A stretch of DNA of 64,000 nucleotides from Streptomyces sp. NBC_01775 (GCF_035917675.1 NZ_CP109104.1:5270001-5334000); one strand, 5' to 3'; counted from the stretch's first letter, positions 25,930-34,587 are shown. Notes: generated by a model from the letters alone, not told the origin. Program-made: numbers and translations.

Positions 25930-27252
25930 GTGACTCAGACTCTCTCCCCGCAGCCGTCCGCCGAGGGCGGTGCCGGCACCCCGTCCCCGGAGAAGCCCTC
26001 CGGCAGAGCGCCGAGCAGGATCCACCGCGCCTGGTGGGTCGCGCTCGTCTGCTTCGTCGCGCTCGTCGGCGCAGCCGGTTTCCGGGCCACACCCAGCGTG
26101 TTCATCGACCCGCTCAACGAGGAGTTCGGCTGGTCGCACGGCACGATCTCGTTCGCCGTCGGCCTCAACGTCCTGCTGTACGGGCTGACGGCGCCGTTCG
26201 CCTCCGCGCTGATGGAGCGGTACGGCATACGCCAGATCGTCAGCGCCGCGCTGCTGCTGATCTCGGCGGGCAGCGGGCTGACCGTCTTCATGCACGCCGA
26301 ATGGCAGCTCGTGCTGTGCTGGGGCGTGCTGGTCGGCGTCGGCTCGGGCTCCATGGCGCTCGCGTTCGCCGCCACGGTCACCAACCGCTGGTTCGTCGCC
26401 CGGCGCGGTCTGGTGAGCGGCATCCTGACCGCGGGAAGCGCCACTGGACAGCTGGTCTTCCTGCCGCTGCTGGCGCTGCTGGTGGAGAACTCCGGATGGC
26501 GCACCGCCTCCCTGGTCGTGTGCGGGGCCGCACTGGCGGTCGTGCCGCTGGTGGTGTGGCTTTTGCACGACCATCCGGAGGACGTCGGGCTGCGCCCCTA
26601 CGGGGCCGGAGCCGACCACGTCCCGCCGGAGTCCGGGACGAGCGGCGCGGCCCTCCGCACCCTGAAAGCCCTGTCCACGGCGGCGCGCACCAAGGTCTTC
26701 TGGCTGCTGGCCGGGTCCTTCGCGATCTGTGGTGCCTCCTCCAGCGGCCTGATGGGCACCCACTTCGTGCCGGCGGCGCACGACCACGGGATGGCCGTAC
26801 CGGTGGCCGCCTCCCTGCTCGCCCTCATCGGGGTGCTCGACCTGGTCGGGACGATCGCCTCCGGATGGCTCACCGACCGCTTCGACGCGCGCAGGCTGCT
26901 CGCGGTCTACTACGCGCTGCGCGGGCTCTCGCTGCTCGTGCTGCCGATGCTCTTCGCCCAGAGCGTGCAGCCGCCCATGCTCTTCTTCATCGTCTTCTAC
27001 GGCCTCGACTGGGTCGCGACGGTGCCGCCCACGATGGCGCTGTGCAGGGAGCACTTCGGGGAGGACGGCGCGATCGTCTTCGGCTGGGTCCTCGCCTCGC
27101 ACCAGGCGGGTGCTTCGGCGATCGCTTTCGCGGCGGGGCTGGTACGGGACTTCACCGGGACCTACGACCTGGCCTGGACCGGCGCGGGGGTGCTGTGTGC
27201 GATGGCCGCGCTGATGGCGCTGCTGGTCGGACGCCGGGTGGCCGCGGCGTAG
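25930..27252 (+). CDS. MFS transporter, oxalate/formate antiporter-like
   Basis: A 440-residue major facilitator with about 12 membrane helices, beginning with WWVALVCFVALVGAAGF at about 36. The loop-2/3 signature is GLTAPFASALMERYGIRQ (about 85-103) and the mid-loop is about 210-250. This arrangement resembles OFA/monocarboxylate-type carriers that move small organic acids. It starts with GTG at 25930. It is divergent from the glxA-like regulators and carries no copy of the palindromic operator, so it is probably outside that regulon. Confidence 0.8.
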   Translation: MTQTLSPQPSAEGGAGTPSPEKPSGRAPSRIHRAWWVALVCFVALVGAAGFRATPSVFIDPLNEEFGWSHGTISFAVGLNVLLYGLTAPFASALMERYGIRQIVSAALLLISAGSGLTVFMHAEWQLVLCWGVLVGVGSGSMALAFAATVTNRWFVARRGLVSGILTAGSATGQLVFLPLLALLVENSGWRTASLVVCGAALAVVPLVVWLLHDHPEDVGLRPYGAGADHVPPESGTSGAALRTLKALSTAARTKVFWLLAGSFAICGASSSGLMGTHFVPAAHDHGMAVPVAASLLALIGVLDLVGTIASGWLTDRFDARRLLAVYYALRGLSLLVLPMLFAQSVQPPMLFFIVFYGLDWVATVPPTMALCREHFGEDGAIVFGWVLASHQAGASAIAFAAGLVRDFTGTYDLAWTGAGVLCAMAALMALLVGRRVAAA

Positions 27253-27420
27253 TCGGGTGCGGCCGGATACCAGGTGCGATCAGGCGCGGCCAGGGAGCGG
27301 CCAGGGACAGTCGGATGTGACCAGGGAGGCGGCCGGGGCGATCGGGCGTGGCCAGATTCTTGCACTTGTCGTCCATCCGGTCACTCGTTTCCCGAGGAGC
27401 CCCGGAGCACGATCGATCAC

Positions 27421-28263
27421 ATGAAGACGCTGTGGATATTCGCTCATCCGGAAGAACGCTCCTTCAACGCCTCCCTGCGCGACACCGGCATCGCGGCGCT
27501 GCGCGAACAGGGTCACCAGGTGAAGGAGTCCGACCTGTACGCCATGGGCTGGAAGCCGGTCATCGACGGTGCGGACTTCCCCCAGGAGGCCGACGGCCGT
27601 CTCCTTGTGGGTGAAGCCCAGGAGCGGGCCTACGTCACCGGCGGGCTCAGCCCGGACATCCGCGAGGAACAGGAGAAGCTCGCCTGGGCCGACACCCTGG
27701 TCTTCCAGTTCCCGCTGTGGTGGATGGGCCCACCGGCGATCCTGAAGGGCTGGTTCGACAGGGTGTTCACGCAGGGCTTCGCCTTCGGCGTCAAAGACGC
27801 GGAGGGGAACGCCCGCCGCTACGGCGACGGAGGGCTCGCGGGCAAGCGTGCGACGGTCATCACCTCCGTCGGCGCCCGCTCCTCCAGCTTCGGCCCGCGC
27901 GGCATCCACGGCCACGTCGACGAGGTGCTCTTCCCCCTGCACCACGGCACGTTCTGGTACACGGGCATGGAGGCGCTGCCGCCCTTCGTCGTCTACGGGG
28001 CCGACCGGCTCACCGAGGAGGAGTACGCGCCGTACGAGGCCCAGCTGCGCGACCACCTGCTCGGACTGCCCACGGCCGAACCGCTGCCCTTCCGGCACGA
28101 GCGGGGCGGGGACTACGACGAGGACCTCGTGCTCAGGCCCGGGATCGAGCCGGAGCGCACCGGCTTCGCGATCCACTCGCCGGCGCGTGGCGAGGCGGCG
28201 GCCGGGAAGCGGCGGCATCCGGAGGGCCGTCCCAGGGGCCGTAGCGGGGTGTCGGTCCAGTAG
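27421..28263 (+). CDS. NAD(P)H:quinone oxidoreductase-type flavoprotein
   Basis: A 280-residue flavodoxin-like fold protein of the NQO1/MdaB family, reducing quinones with NAD(P)H on bound FAD. Visible marks are WIFAHPEERSFNASL (5-19), QFPLWWMGPPAILKGWFDRV (about 98-117) and HHGTFWYTGMEALPPFVVYG (about 178-197). The C-terminal 25 residues are Arg/Gly-rich and unlike the family. I chose the ATG at 27421; the upstream 170 bp contain imperfect GGCCAGGGA repeats. Its 3' end contributes one arm of a long inverted repeat shared with the convergent flavin reductase gene. No operator copy is present. Confidence 0.85.
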   Translation: MKTLWIFAHPEERSFNASLRDTGIAALREQGHQVKESDLYAMGWKPVIDGADFPQEADGRLLVGEAQERAYVTGGLSPDIREEQEKLAWADTLVFQFPLWWMGPPAILKGWFDRVFTQGFAFGVKDAEGNARRYGDGGLAGKRATVITSVGARSSSFGPRGIHGHVDEVLFPLHHGTFWYTGMEALPPFVVYGADRLTEEEYAPYEAQLRDHLLGLPTAEPLPFRHERGGDYDEDLVLRPGIEPERTGFAIHSPARGEAAAGKRRHPEGRPRGRSGVSVQ

Positions 28264-28326
28264 CCGGGTGTGGGCCTGGAGGTCCGGCGCCGGACACGTC
28301 CCGGAGGGCGCTGCCCCGCTACGGCC
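28237..28326. terminator. Long inverted repeat between convergent genes
   Basis: GGCCGTAGCGGGG (28237-28249) and CCCCGCTACGGCC (28314-28326) are perfect 13-bp arms, one within each convergent gene end. Between them lies the 14-bp palindrome GTCCGGCGCCGGAC (28282-28295). It probably ends transcription in both directions. Confidence 0.6.
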
Positions 28327-28999
28327 GGGGGGCCGGCCTCGGGGAGAAGGTCCCCAGGGTGCCGCGGTGGAAGACCAGCGGGGCGGCCTCGTCCTCCGCG
28401 GCATCCAGCGCGCGTACGCGGCCGACCACGATCAGGTGGTCACCGCCCGTGTGCACCGCGTGGATCTCGCAGTCGATCCAGGCGGACACGCCCTCCAGCA
28501 GCGGCGAGCCCGTCTCCGGTGCGGGGGAGTGCGCCACTCCCGCGAACTTGTCCGCGCCGCTCACCGCGAAAGCGCGGCACAGCTCGCTCTGGCCGGCCGA
28601 GAGGACGTTCACGCAGAAGACGCCGGCGCGCGCGATACGCGGCCACGTCGTGGACGTGCGGCCCACCATGAACGACACGAGGGGCGGCTCCAGCGAGAGC
28701 GAGGCGAAGGACTGGCAGGCGAATCCGGCGGGGCCGGCCTCACCCTCGGCCGCGGGCGCCGTCACCACGGTGACCCCGGAGGCGAAGTCGCCCAGGACCC
28801 GGCGGAAGCGCGCCGGGTCGACCGGCGCCCGCTCGTCCTCGCGCACGGCGCGCAGGTCGGGCCGGGGGAGCGCCCCCGGCGCGCCCGGTCCGGCCTGGGG
28901 TCCGGGGCCGGGCGCGGGGTGCGGCGCGGCCGTGGTCGATGAGCCGACGGCGCGCAGATAGCGCACCGCGGTGGCTGCCATACCGGCGTGTCCCATCAT
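28319..28999 (-). CDS. Flavin reductase-domain protein, HsaB/HpaC-like
   Basis: A flavin reductase-like (FMN-binding split barrel) protein of up to 226 residues. Core motifs are RRVLGDFASGVTVVTA (about 64-79), FACQSFASLSLEPPLVSFMVG (about 91-111; quoted in part), FCVNVLSAGQSELCRAFA (about 127) and GGDHLIVVGRVRALD near the end. Such proteins supply reduced flavin to two-component monooxygenases. The start may be the ATG at 28999 or the ATG at 28981, which has a better ribosome site (GGGAC). Operator site 4 is 13 nt upstream of the first. No partner monooxygenase of the two-component type is adjacent. Confidence 0.82.
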   Translation of the reverse strand: MMGHAGMAATAVRYLRAVGSSTTAAPHPAPGPGPQAGPGAPGALPRPDLRAVREDERAPVDPARFRRVLGDFASGVTVVTAPAAEGEAGPAGFACQSFASLSLEPPLVSFMVGRTSTTWPRIARAGVFCVNVLSAGQSELCRAFAVSGADKFAGVAHSPAPETGSPLLEGVSAWIDCEIHAVHTGGDHLIVVGRVRALDAAEDEAAPLVFHRGTLGTFSPRPAPRP

Positions 29000-29012
29000 G
29001 GCTTCATTGAAT

Positions 29013-29027
29013 CTGATGCTCCGTCAG
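29013..29027. promoter_or_regulatory. Palindromic operator site 4 (flavin reductase)
   Basis: CTGATGCTCCGTCAG has one arm mismatch and the AT-rich flanks GAAT and TTT. It lies 13 nt upstream of the flavin reductase start. Confidence 0.8.
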
Positions 29028-29035
29028 TTTGGAAG

Positions 29036-29140
29036 GCTCGCGGGAGCCCCGTGTGCGCTCACGGGAGCCCTGTATGCGCTCACGGGAGCCTTGTATACGG
29101 CGGGAGTTCCCGCCCCGTGGGCGGGAGTTCCCGAATCTCG
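29036..29140. repeat. 21-bp tandem repeat, five units
   Basis: Units start at 29036, 29057, 29078, 29099 and 29120. The first three share GCTC(G/A)CGGGAGCC and the last two share GGCGGGAGTTCCCG. The array lies between the crotonase stop and operator site 4. Confidence 0.85.
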
Positions 29141-29175
29141 TGGAGTTGTCGCATCCAGCGTAGCGAGGTCCCGCT

Positions 29176-30006
29176 CTACCGCCCCTCGAACCGCGGGGTA
29201 CGCCGCTGGACGAAGGAGTCGACGCCCTCGCGCGCGTCCCGGGTGGTCATGTTGATCTCCTGTGCCGTCGCCTCCGAGGCGAAGGCGACGGCGCGGCCCG
29301 CGTCCAGCGACTCGTTGACCAGCCGCTTGGTGAGTGCGAGGGCGCGGGTCGGGCCGGTGGCCAGGCGCTCGGCCCAGGCGCGCGCGGTCTTGGCCAACTC
29401 GTCGGCGGGCACGACGAGGTTGACCAGACCGAGCCGTTCCGCTTCGGCGGCCGGCAGCGAATCCCCGAAGAACATCAGCTCCTTGGCCTTCTGCGGGCCG
29501 ATCAGCCGGGGCAGCAGATAGGCGCCGCCACCGTCCGGCACCAGGCCCCGGCGTACGAAGACCTCCACGAACGCGGTGCCTTCCGCTGCCAGTACGAGGT
29601 CGCAGGCCAGCGCCAGGTGGCAGCCGAGGCCGGCGGCGGTGCCGTTGATGGCGGCGAGCACCGGCTTTTCGCAGTCCAGCACCGCGCCGACCAGCCGCTG
29701 CGCGCCCCGCTCGATCACGCGGGCGACGTCGCCCGCGATCCGCTCGCCGCCCGCGCCCGGGGTGCCCTTGAGGTCGGCGCCGGCGCAGAAACCCCGGCCC
29801 CGCGCGGTGAGGACGACGGCGCGCACGGCGGGGTCGGCGGAGGCTTCCGAGAGCAGCGAGATGAGGCGTTCCCGCTGGTCCCAGGTGAGGGCGTTCATGG
29901 CGTGCGGGCGGTCGAGGGTGATCCACGAGACCCCGTTGTCAGTGGCCTGGGTTACAACTTTCTCCAGGGATTGCTCCACGGGTTCCTCACGGGGGGAAGA
30001 CGTCAT
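29176..30006 (-). CDS. Enoyl-CoA hydratase/isomerase (crotonase family) 1
   Basis: A 276-residue crotonase. Oxyanion-hole segments are RGFCAGADLKG (about 78-88) and GTAAGLGCHLALACD (about 122-136). The catalytic region FVEVFVRRGLVPDGGGAYLL (about 147-166) has the Asp seen in part of the family instead of the PExxxG Glu pattern. It would hydrate an enoyl-CoA or act as isomerase/ring hydrolase. It follows the acyl-CoA synthetase gene by 100 bp on the same strand and is probably in its operon under the double operator at 32,389-32,427. GGAG precedes the ATG. Confidence 0.87.
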   Translation of the reverse strand: MTSSPREEPVEQSLEKVVTQATDNGVSWITLDRPHAMNALTWDQRERLISLLSEASADPAVRAVVLTARGRGFCAGADLKGTPGAGGERIAGDVARVIERGAQRLVGAVLDCEKPVLAAINGTAAGLGCHLALACDLVLAAEGTAFVEVFVRRGLVPDGGGAYLLPRLIGPQKAKELMFFGDSLPAAEAERLGLVNLVVPADELAKTARAWAERLATGPTRALALTKRLVNESLDAGRAVAFASEATAQEINMTTRDAREGVDSFVQRRTPRFEGR

Positions 30007-30050
30007 GAAACAGCTCCTTTCAACGACGACGATGACGCCGCGCGGCTCGC

Positions 30051-30109
30051 CGGCGGCTGCCTCACCATCGGCTGCCTCACCTTCGGCCGGTGCGCCCGAG
30101 GTCGCCTCA
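30051..30109. repeat. Stop-associated TGAGGC(A/G) repeats
   Basis: On the minus strand TGAGGCGACC (with the synthetase stop), then CCGAAGGTGAGGCAGCC and CCGATGGTGAGGCAGCC at 15-bp spacing, fill the gap to the crotonase start. Confidence 0.65.
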
Positions 30110-32353
30110 CCGGCAGATCGCCAGCGCGTCGAGTGCCACCGCGCCCTGGCCGCGCGGCAGGACGACCAGGGGATTGATGTCCAGCTCCGCCAGCCCGCCC
30201 GAGCTGTGGGGCCCGCTCAGCTCCAGCGCCATGCGCTGGACTCGCAGAACGACCTCCACCAGGGCGTCGACGTCGGCGGGCGGCCTCCCCCGTACGCCGT
30301 CGAGGAGCGCCGCGCCGCGCAGTTCGCCGAGCATGGCGCGGGCCTGGTCCTCGCCGAAGGGCGGGACGCCCACGGCCGCGTCCCGCAGCACCTCCACCAG
30401 CACCCCGCCGAGCCCCACGGTCACCGTCGGGCCGAACAGCTCGTCCTGGGTGATGCCGACGACCATCTCCACGCCGGGGTCGACCATCTGGCACACGAGT
30501 ACGCCGTCCAGATCGATGTCCTCCTGGCGGGCGATGTCGGTCAGCTCCCGATAGGTGTCGCGGACCTGGCTGGCCGAGGTGAGCCCGATCCTGACCAGCC
30601 CGTACTCACTCTTGTGGGCGAGCTGGGGCGCGGAAGCCTTCATGACGACCGGGTAGCCGACCTGCGCGGCCGAGCGCACCGCGCCCGCCGCGCTGGTGCA
30701 CAGCTGTTCGCGCGGTACGCGGATGCCGTACGCCCGCAGAAGCTGCTTGCCCGCGTGCTCGCTCAGCTGCTGTCCCGGGCGAAGCAGTGCCTGCGCCTTG
30801 CGCAGGGAGGGCGAGGGCGTGCGGGGCGCGTCCTCGAAGGGGGAGCGGTAGCCGCGGCGGAAGCGGTGGTGTCCCAGGTAGGCCCGCACGGCGGTCACGC
30901 AGTTGGCGAACGTACGGAAGGTGGCGACGCGGGAGGAGCCCAGGAGGGTGTGCCGGTAGGCGTCCTCGGTACCGACGGGCGATCCCCAGATGACGCAGAT
31001 GAGCTTGTCCGTCTCCTCGGCCGCAGCCACGAGGTCGCGGGCGAGCTTGTCGCTCATGGGAGGGAAGGGCCCGGTGATGGGACAGATGAGCACGCCGACG
31101 CCGGGGTCGGCCAGGATCGCGTCGATGATCTTGCGTCCGCGCCAGTCGCCCACCGGATGCCCGCCGTTGTCGACCGGATTGGAGACGTTGAGGTAGTCGG
31201 GAACCCACTGGTGCAGCTCGGTCTGCTTGGCCTCGCTGAGTGTGGGGAGGCTGAGTCCGGCGGACGTGGCCAGGTCGGCGAAGTGGGCGCCGGTGCCGCC
31301 GGATATCGAATAGACGGCCACGCCCTCCGCCCGGGGCGGCCGGGCGCGGGCCAGCAGCGCCGCGGTGTCCTGAAGCTCGTCGAGCCCGTCCACCCTGATC
31401 ACGCCGTACTGCCGCATCGCGGCGTCCACGGTGGCGTCGGCGCCGGTCAGCTTTCCGGTGTGCGAGGCGGCGGTGCGCGCACCCGTCTCTGTGCGGCCGA
31501 CCTTCACCGCTACCACCGGCACACCGTTGCGCGCCGCGCGGTCGGCGGCCAGGAGAAAGCTGCGGCCGTCCTTGAGCCCTTCCACATACGCGGCGACGGC
31601 TCCGACCTCGGGGCGCGTGGCGAAATAGGAGAGGAAATCGGCCGTCTCCAGGTCCGCCTCGTTCCCGGTCGGTGCCCAGTGTGAGAGCCGGATGCCCAGC
31701 TCCTGGAGGGCGAAGACGGGCCGTCCCTGGTGGCCCGACTGCGTGATCAGCGCGATCGCGGGGCCCTCCAGGTCGTCGCGGAAGTGCTCGAAGGCGTTGA
31801 GGTTGGTGTTCGGGCCCAACAGCCTCAGCCCCGAGCCGGCTGTGACGCGGGCGAGCCGGTCCTGCGCGTCCGCGCCGTCCTCGCCGGTCTCGGCGAAGCC
31901 GGAGGCGAAGGCGACGGCGAACTTCGTCTTCGTCTCGACCAGCTGCTCGACCACCGGCAGCGGGTCGGCGACGAGCAGTACGGCGAGGTCCACGGGCTCG
32001 GGCAGGTCCGCGACGGTGGGCGCGCAGGGCAGCCCGAAGACGGTGCTCCGCTTCGGGTGCACGGGGTGCAGCCGCGCCCCGACCCGCTCCGCCCAGGCCA
32101 GAAGCTGCCGCGTGATCCCGGTGTTGGGCCGCCCCTCGGCGTCGGAGGCGCCCACGACGGCCACGGCCTCGGGCCGGAAGAACCGGTCCAGGTCGGGTAC
32201 GGGCGCGTGCAGCGGACGTCCGCTGACGTCCAGGTCTTCGCTGTCGGTCCTGCCGTGTACGGCACCGATGCCGGCGTTGCCCTGCTCGCCGCAGGCCAGC
32301 ACGCGTGCCGAGCGGGGGGTCGTGGTGAGGGTGCCGTGAGTAGATCCGAGCAT
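30107..32353 (-). CDS. NDP/ADP-forming acyl-CoA synthetase-type protein
   Basis: A roughly 748-residue fused acyl-CoA synthetase of the nucleotide-diphosphate-forming superfamily (succinyl-CoA synthetase-like). Order: CoA-binding Rossmann domain (FFRPEAVAVVGASDAEGR), two flavodoxin-like ligase domains with the active His in ASHTGKLTG, then an ATP-grasp domain from about 540 (EHAGKQLLRAYGIRVPRE, YPVVMKASAPQLAHKSE, ending LAELDINPLVV). It would ligate CoA to an acid or release it with ATP synthesis. I chose the ATG at 32353 because an upstream TTG (32383) lacks a ribosome site. Two operators lie 35 and 59 nt upstream. Confidence 0.84.
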   Translation of the reverse strand: MLGSTHGTLTTTPRSARVLACGEQGNAGIGAVHGRTDSEDLDVSGRPLHAPVPDLDRFFRPEAVAVVGASDAEGRPNTGITRQLLAWAERVGARLHPVHPKRSTVFGLPCAPTVADLPEPVDLAVLLVADPLPVVEQLVETKTKFAVAFASGFAETGEDGADAQDRLARVTAGSGLRLLGPNTNLNAFEHFRDDLEGPAIALITQSGHQGRPVFALQELGIRLSHWAPTGNEADLETADFLSYFATRPEVGAVAAYVEGLKDGRSFLLAADRAARNGVPVVAVKVGRTETGARTAASHTGKLTGADATVDAAMRQYGVIRVDGLDELQDTAALLARARPPRAEGVAVYSISGGTGAHFADLATSAGLSLPTLSEAKQTELHQWVPDYLNVSNPVDNGGHPVGDWRGRKIIDAILADPGVGVLICPITGPFPPMSDKLARDLVAAAEETDKLICVIWGSPVGTEDAYRHTLLGSSRVATFRTFANCVTAVRAYLGHHRFRRGYRSPFEDAPRTPSPSLRKAQALLRPGQQLSEHAGKQLLRAYGIRVPREQLCTSAAGAVRSAAQVGYPVVMKASAPQLAHKSEYGLVRIGLTSASQVRDTYRELTDIARQEDIDLDGVLVCQMVDPGVEMVVGITQDELFGPTVTVGLGGVLVEVLRDAAVGVPPFGEDQARAMLGELRGAALLDGVRGRPPADVDALVEVVLRVQRMALELSGPHSSGGLAELDINPLVVLPRGQGAVALDALAICR

Positions 32354-32388
32354 CGTTCTCGCCCACTCCTGTGTGGTGGCCAACGCAA

Positions 32389-32403
32389 CTGACGCTGTGT
32401 CAG
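32389..32403. promoter_or_regulatory. Palindromic operator site 5 (synthetase operon)
   Basis: CTGACGCTGTGTCAG, one arm mismatch, flanked by ATTA. It is 35 nt upstream of the synthetase ATG. Confidence 0.82.
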
Positions 32404-32412
32404 ATTACTGAA

Positions 32413-32427
32413 CTGACGCAGTGTCAG
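32413..32427. promoter_or_regulatory. Palindromic operator site 6 (synthetase operon)
   Basis: CTGACGCAGTGTCAG, one arm mismatch. Its centre is 24 bp from that of site 5, the only side-by-side pair in the window. Confidence 0.82.
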
Positions 32428-32653
32428 GAAGTGGGCGAACGAGCGTTGTCCGAACGAGGGGGGCGCAACCGGGGGGCACCGTCCCGCCCCCTCACCCTTG
32501 ACCCACGCTCACCTCGACCGCTCGCCCTCGCCCTCGCCCTCGCCGGGCCCCGCGCTCGTCCGCGACCCCGTGCTCGCCCTCACCTGACCCTGGGCTCACT
32601 CGACCCCGCGCTCGCCCTCGATCCCCCGCTCGCCCTCAACCCCGCGCTCGCCC

Positions 32654-33796
32654 TCAACGCGTCCTGCGGGCGATCGCGCGGGCTATGCGGCGGGCTTCGA
32701 GGGTGAGTTCGCGGAGGGCGCCGCTCAGGGGGTTGGTGTAGCCGGTGAAGTACAGGTCCGGGGCGGCGGGGTGGGTGTGGGCGCCGTGGGGGAGGGGGTT
32801 GCCTCGGTCGTCGAGGATGCCGAGGCCCCCGAGGAGGCCGTCGAGGCCGCGACGGTAGCCGGTGGCGGCGATCACGACCTGCGGGTTGACCGTCTCCCCG
32901 TCGCTGAGCAGCACCTTCCCCTCCTCGAACGCCTCGACGGCGGCCACGGGTTCGACCCGCCGCGCGCGGACCGCCTCGATAAGCCCCACGTCGAGCACCG
33001 GGATCGCCCCTTCCCGGGCGCGGGTGTAGAGCCCGGTCTCCGGGCGCGGCAGCCCATAGGGGGCCAGGTCGGGTACCGATATCCGGCCGAGGTACGCCGC
33101 GAGGCGGTCCATCAGGCGGACCGGTAGCCGGCGGCAGAGGATCGCGCTGCGCTGGGCGGGCCAGCCCAGGGTGGAGCGGCGCAGGATGTGCGGGGGTGTG
33201 CGTACGGCGAGGCGGACGCGCGCCGCGCTTGAGGCGGCCAGGTCCGCCGCGATCTCGGCTCCGGTGTTCCCCGCGCCGACGACCAGCACGTCCTTGCCCT
33301 CGAAGGGGTCGGGGGAGCGGTAGCGGCAGGCGTGCAGCAACTCGCCGGTGAAGCTGTCGCGGCCGGGCCAGGCGGGGAGGTGGGGAGTGTGGTTGAAGCC
33401 GGTGGCGATGACGACGGCGGGGCCGCTGAGCCGCCGCCCGCCGTTGGCGTGCAGCACCCACTGGTCCCCGCGCCGCTCGACCGTGTCGACCTCCACACCG
33501 GTGGCGACCTCGATCCTGTGGTGTTCCGCGTACCGCTCCAGGTAGCGCACCACGTCCGCGCGGGCGACCCAGCGGCCGTAGGAGCGGGGGATCGGCAGTC
33601 CGGGGAGGGCGGAGTGGGTGCGGGCCGTGTGCAGGTGCAGTCGTTCGTAGTGGGAGCGCCAGGAGGTGCCGACGGAGTCGCTCTTCTCCAGGACCACCGC
33701 GCCGATCCCCCGCTCCTGGAGCGCCGCGGCCGTGGCCAGGCCGCCGGGCCCGGCGCCGAGAACATGGACGGGAGTGCCGCTGTCCGACATGGGCAT
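32654..33796 (-). CDS. FAD/NADPH flavin-containing monooxygenase
   Basis: A 380-residue flavin-containing monooxygenase-like enzyme. The FAD motif is GAGPGGLATAAAL (about 14-26), a YUC/FMO-type segment is ERLHLHTARTHSALPG, the NADPH motif is VVGAGNTGAEIA (about 171-182), and ATGYRRGLDG lies near 310 (FMO ATG-Y signature). It would insert one oxygen into a substrate, as Baeyer-Villiger or N-/S-/C-hydroxylating enzymes do. The ATG has no strong ribosome site. It is divergent from the DoxX/OB genes, and operator site 7 sits between them, 133 nt from this start. Confidence 0.85.
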   Translation of the reverse strand: MPMSDSGTPVHVLGAGPGGLATAAALQERGIGAVVLEKSDSVGTSWRSHYERLHLHTARTHSALPGLPIPRSYGRWVARADVVRYLERYAEHHRIEVATGVEVDTVERRGDQWVLHANGGRRLSGPAVVIATGFNHTPHLPAWPGRDSFTGELLHACRYRSPDPFEGKDVLVVGAGNTGAEIAADLAASSAARVRLAVRTPPHILRRSTLGWPAQRSAILCRRLPVRLMDRLAAYLGRISVPDLAPYGLPRPETGLYTRAREGAIPVLDVGLIEAVRARRVEPVAAVEAFEEGKVLLSDGETVNPQVVIAATGYRRGLDGLLGGLGILDDRGNPLPHGAHTHPAAPDLYFTGYTNPLSGALRELTLEARRIARAIARRTR

Positions 33797-33929
33797 GGCG
33801 ACGATCGTAATCGGCTCGTGTGCCCCGTCGAGGGGGAGAATCCGCCATCAGCCCGCCGTGGGGCGGGCAGGAAGCCGCCGCGAACCCGTCGTCGTCCGCC
33901 TCTTGCGCCCCGTGTCCGGATCCGGTGAA

Positions 33930-33944
33930 CTGACGTACCGTCAG
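33930..33944. promoter_or_regulatory. Palindromic operator site 7 (monooxygenase and DoxX)
   Basis: CTGACGTACCGTCAG is a perfect palindrome in its arms. It lies about midway between the divergent starts at 33,796 and 34,065. Confidence 0.85.
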
Positions 33945-33993
33945 ATCGCGCCGGGCCCGGCCACACCCGCAGGACCGAAGTCCGAGGTCCGAG

Positions 33994-34028
33994 GTCCGGA
34001 GTCCGGAGTCCGGAGTCCGGAGTCCGGG
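33994..34028. repeat. Heptamer tandem repeat GTCCGGA
   Basis: Four exact units at 33994-34021 and degenerate units on both sides lie in the leader between operator site 7 and the DoxX gene. Confidence 0.85.
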
Positions 34029-34064
34029 GTCGAGGGCAGGGCCGGAGTTCGAGGAGGGTGAGGC

Positions 34065-34514
34065 ATGGAGACCGTCTGGCTCAGCGGGCCCGAGTGGCTC
34101 GCGGTGCTGCGCGTCGGGCTCGGAGTGTGGTGGCTGGAAAGCTGGCGGCACAAGGACAAGCGGGGCTGGTTCGAGCGGGGCACCGGCATCGCGTGGGCCT
34201 CGGGCGTGGCGTCCAAGCACCGCTGGAGTGCCGTCACCAAGGGGTTCGACACCGTGGTGAAGCCCCGGCCGAAGGTGATCGCGTACGTCGTCGTATACGC
34301 GGAACTCGCGCTCGGGCTCGGCCTGGTACTCGGCTTCCTCACCCCGGTCGCGCTCATCGGCGGCCTGCTGCTCAACCTGCTCTATCTGGTGCTGATGATC
34401 CACGACTGGGCCGAGCAGGGGCAGAACAGCATGATGGCGCTCATCTCGCTCGTCGCGCTGTTCGGGATGAGCTGGCAGACCTGGTCGCTCGACGGCGCGT
34501 GGGGGCTCTTCTGA
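34065..34514 (+). CDS. DoxX-family integral membrane protein
   Basis: A 149-residue membrane protein with about four helices. Segments at about 14-27, 70-85 (IAYVVVYAELALGLGLVLGF), 85-108 (ALIGGLLLNLLYLVLM) and 118-135 are hydrophobic, with the conserved ...GLGVWWLESWRHK start typical of DoxX-like proteins in Streptomyces. These proteins are thought to function in redox or membrane-associated electron transfer. GAGGAGGGTGAGGC precedes the ATG. It is first in an apparent operon with the OB-fold gene, 120 nt behind operator site 7. Confidence 0.78.
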   Translation: METVWLSGPEWLAVLRVGLGVWWLESWRHKDKRGWFERGTGIAWASGVASKHRWSAVTKGFDTVVKPRPKVIAYVVVYAELALGLGLVLGFLTPVALIGGLLLNLLYLVLMIHDWAEQGQNSMMALISLVALFGMSWQTWSLDGAWGLF

Positions 34515-34587
34515 TGGGGACGGCACGGGCCGATGGGGAGGATGCGGAGCTTATGGGGACGGCATGGGGCTGATGGGGGCGGCGCGG
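34513..34587. repeat. Stop-spanning tandem repeat that also carries start codons
   Basis: Units GATGGGGACGGCACGGGCC (34513), GATGGGGAGGATGCGGAGCTT (34532), ATGGGGACGGCATGGGGCT (34553) and GATGGGGGCGGCGCGG (34572). The first overlaps the DoxX stop; later units supply the ATGs of the OB-fold gene. Confidence 0.8.

Larger units (their letters stand above)
32354..32653. other. Intergenic region with double operator and C-rich low complexity
   Basis: The first 75 bp hold operator sites 5 and 6. From about 32,480 to 32,653 the sequence is low-complexity, made of imperfect CTCGCCCTC units downstream of the monooxygenase gene. No gene is supported. Confidence 0.5.

Noticed and set aside
29036..29140. 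CRISPR-like array
   Set aside because: The units are contiguous 21-bp imperfect repeats with no unique spacers and no cas genes.
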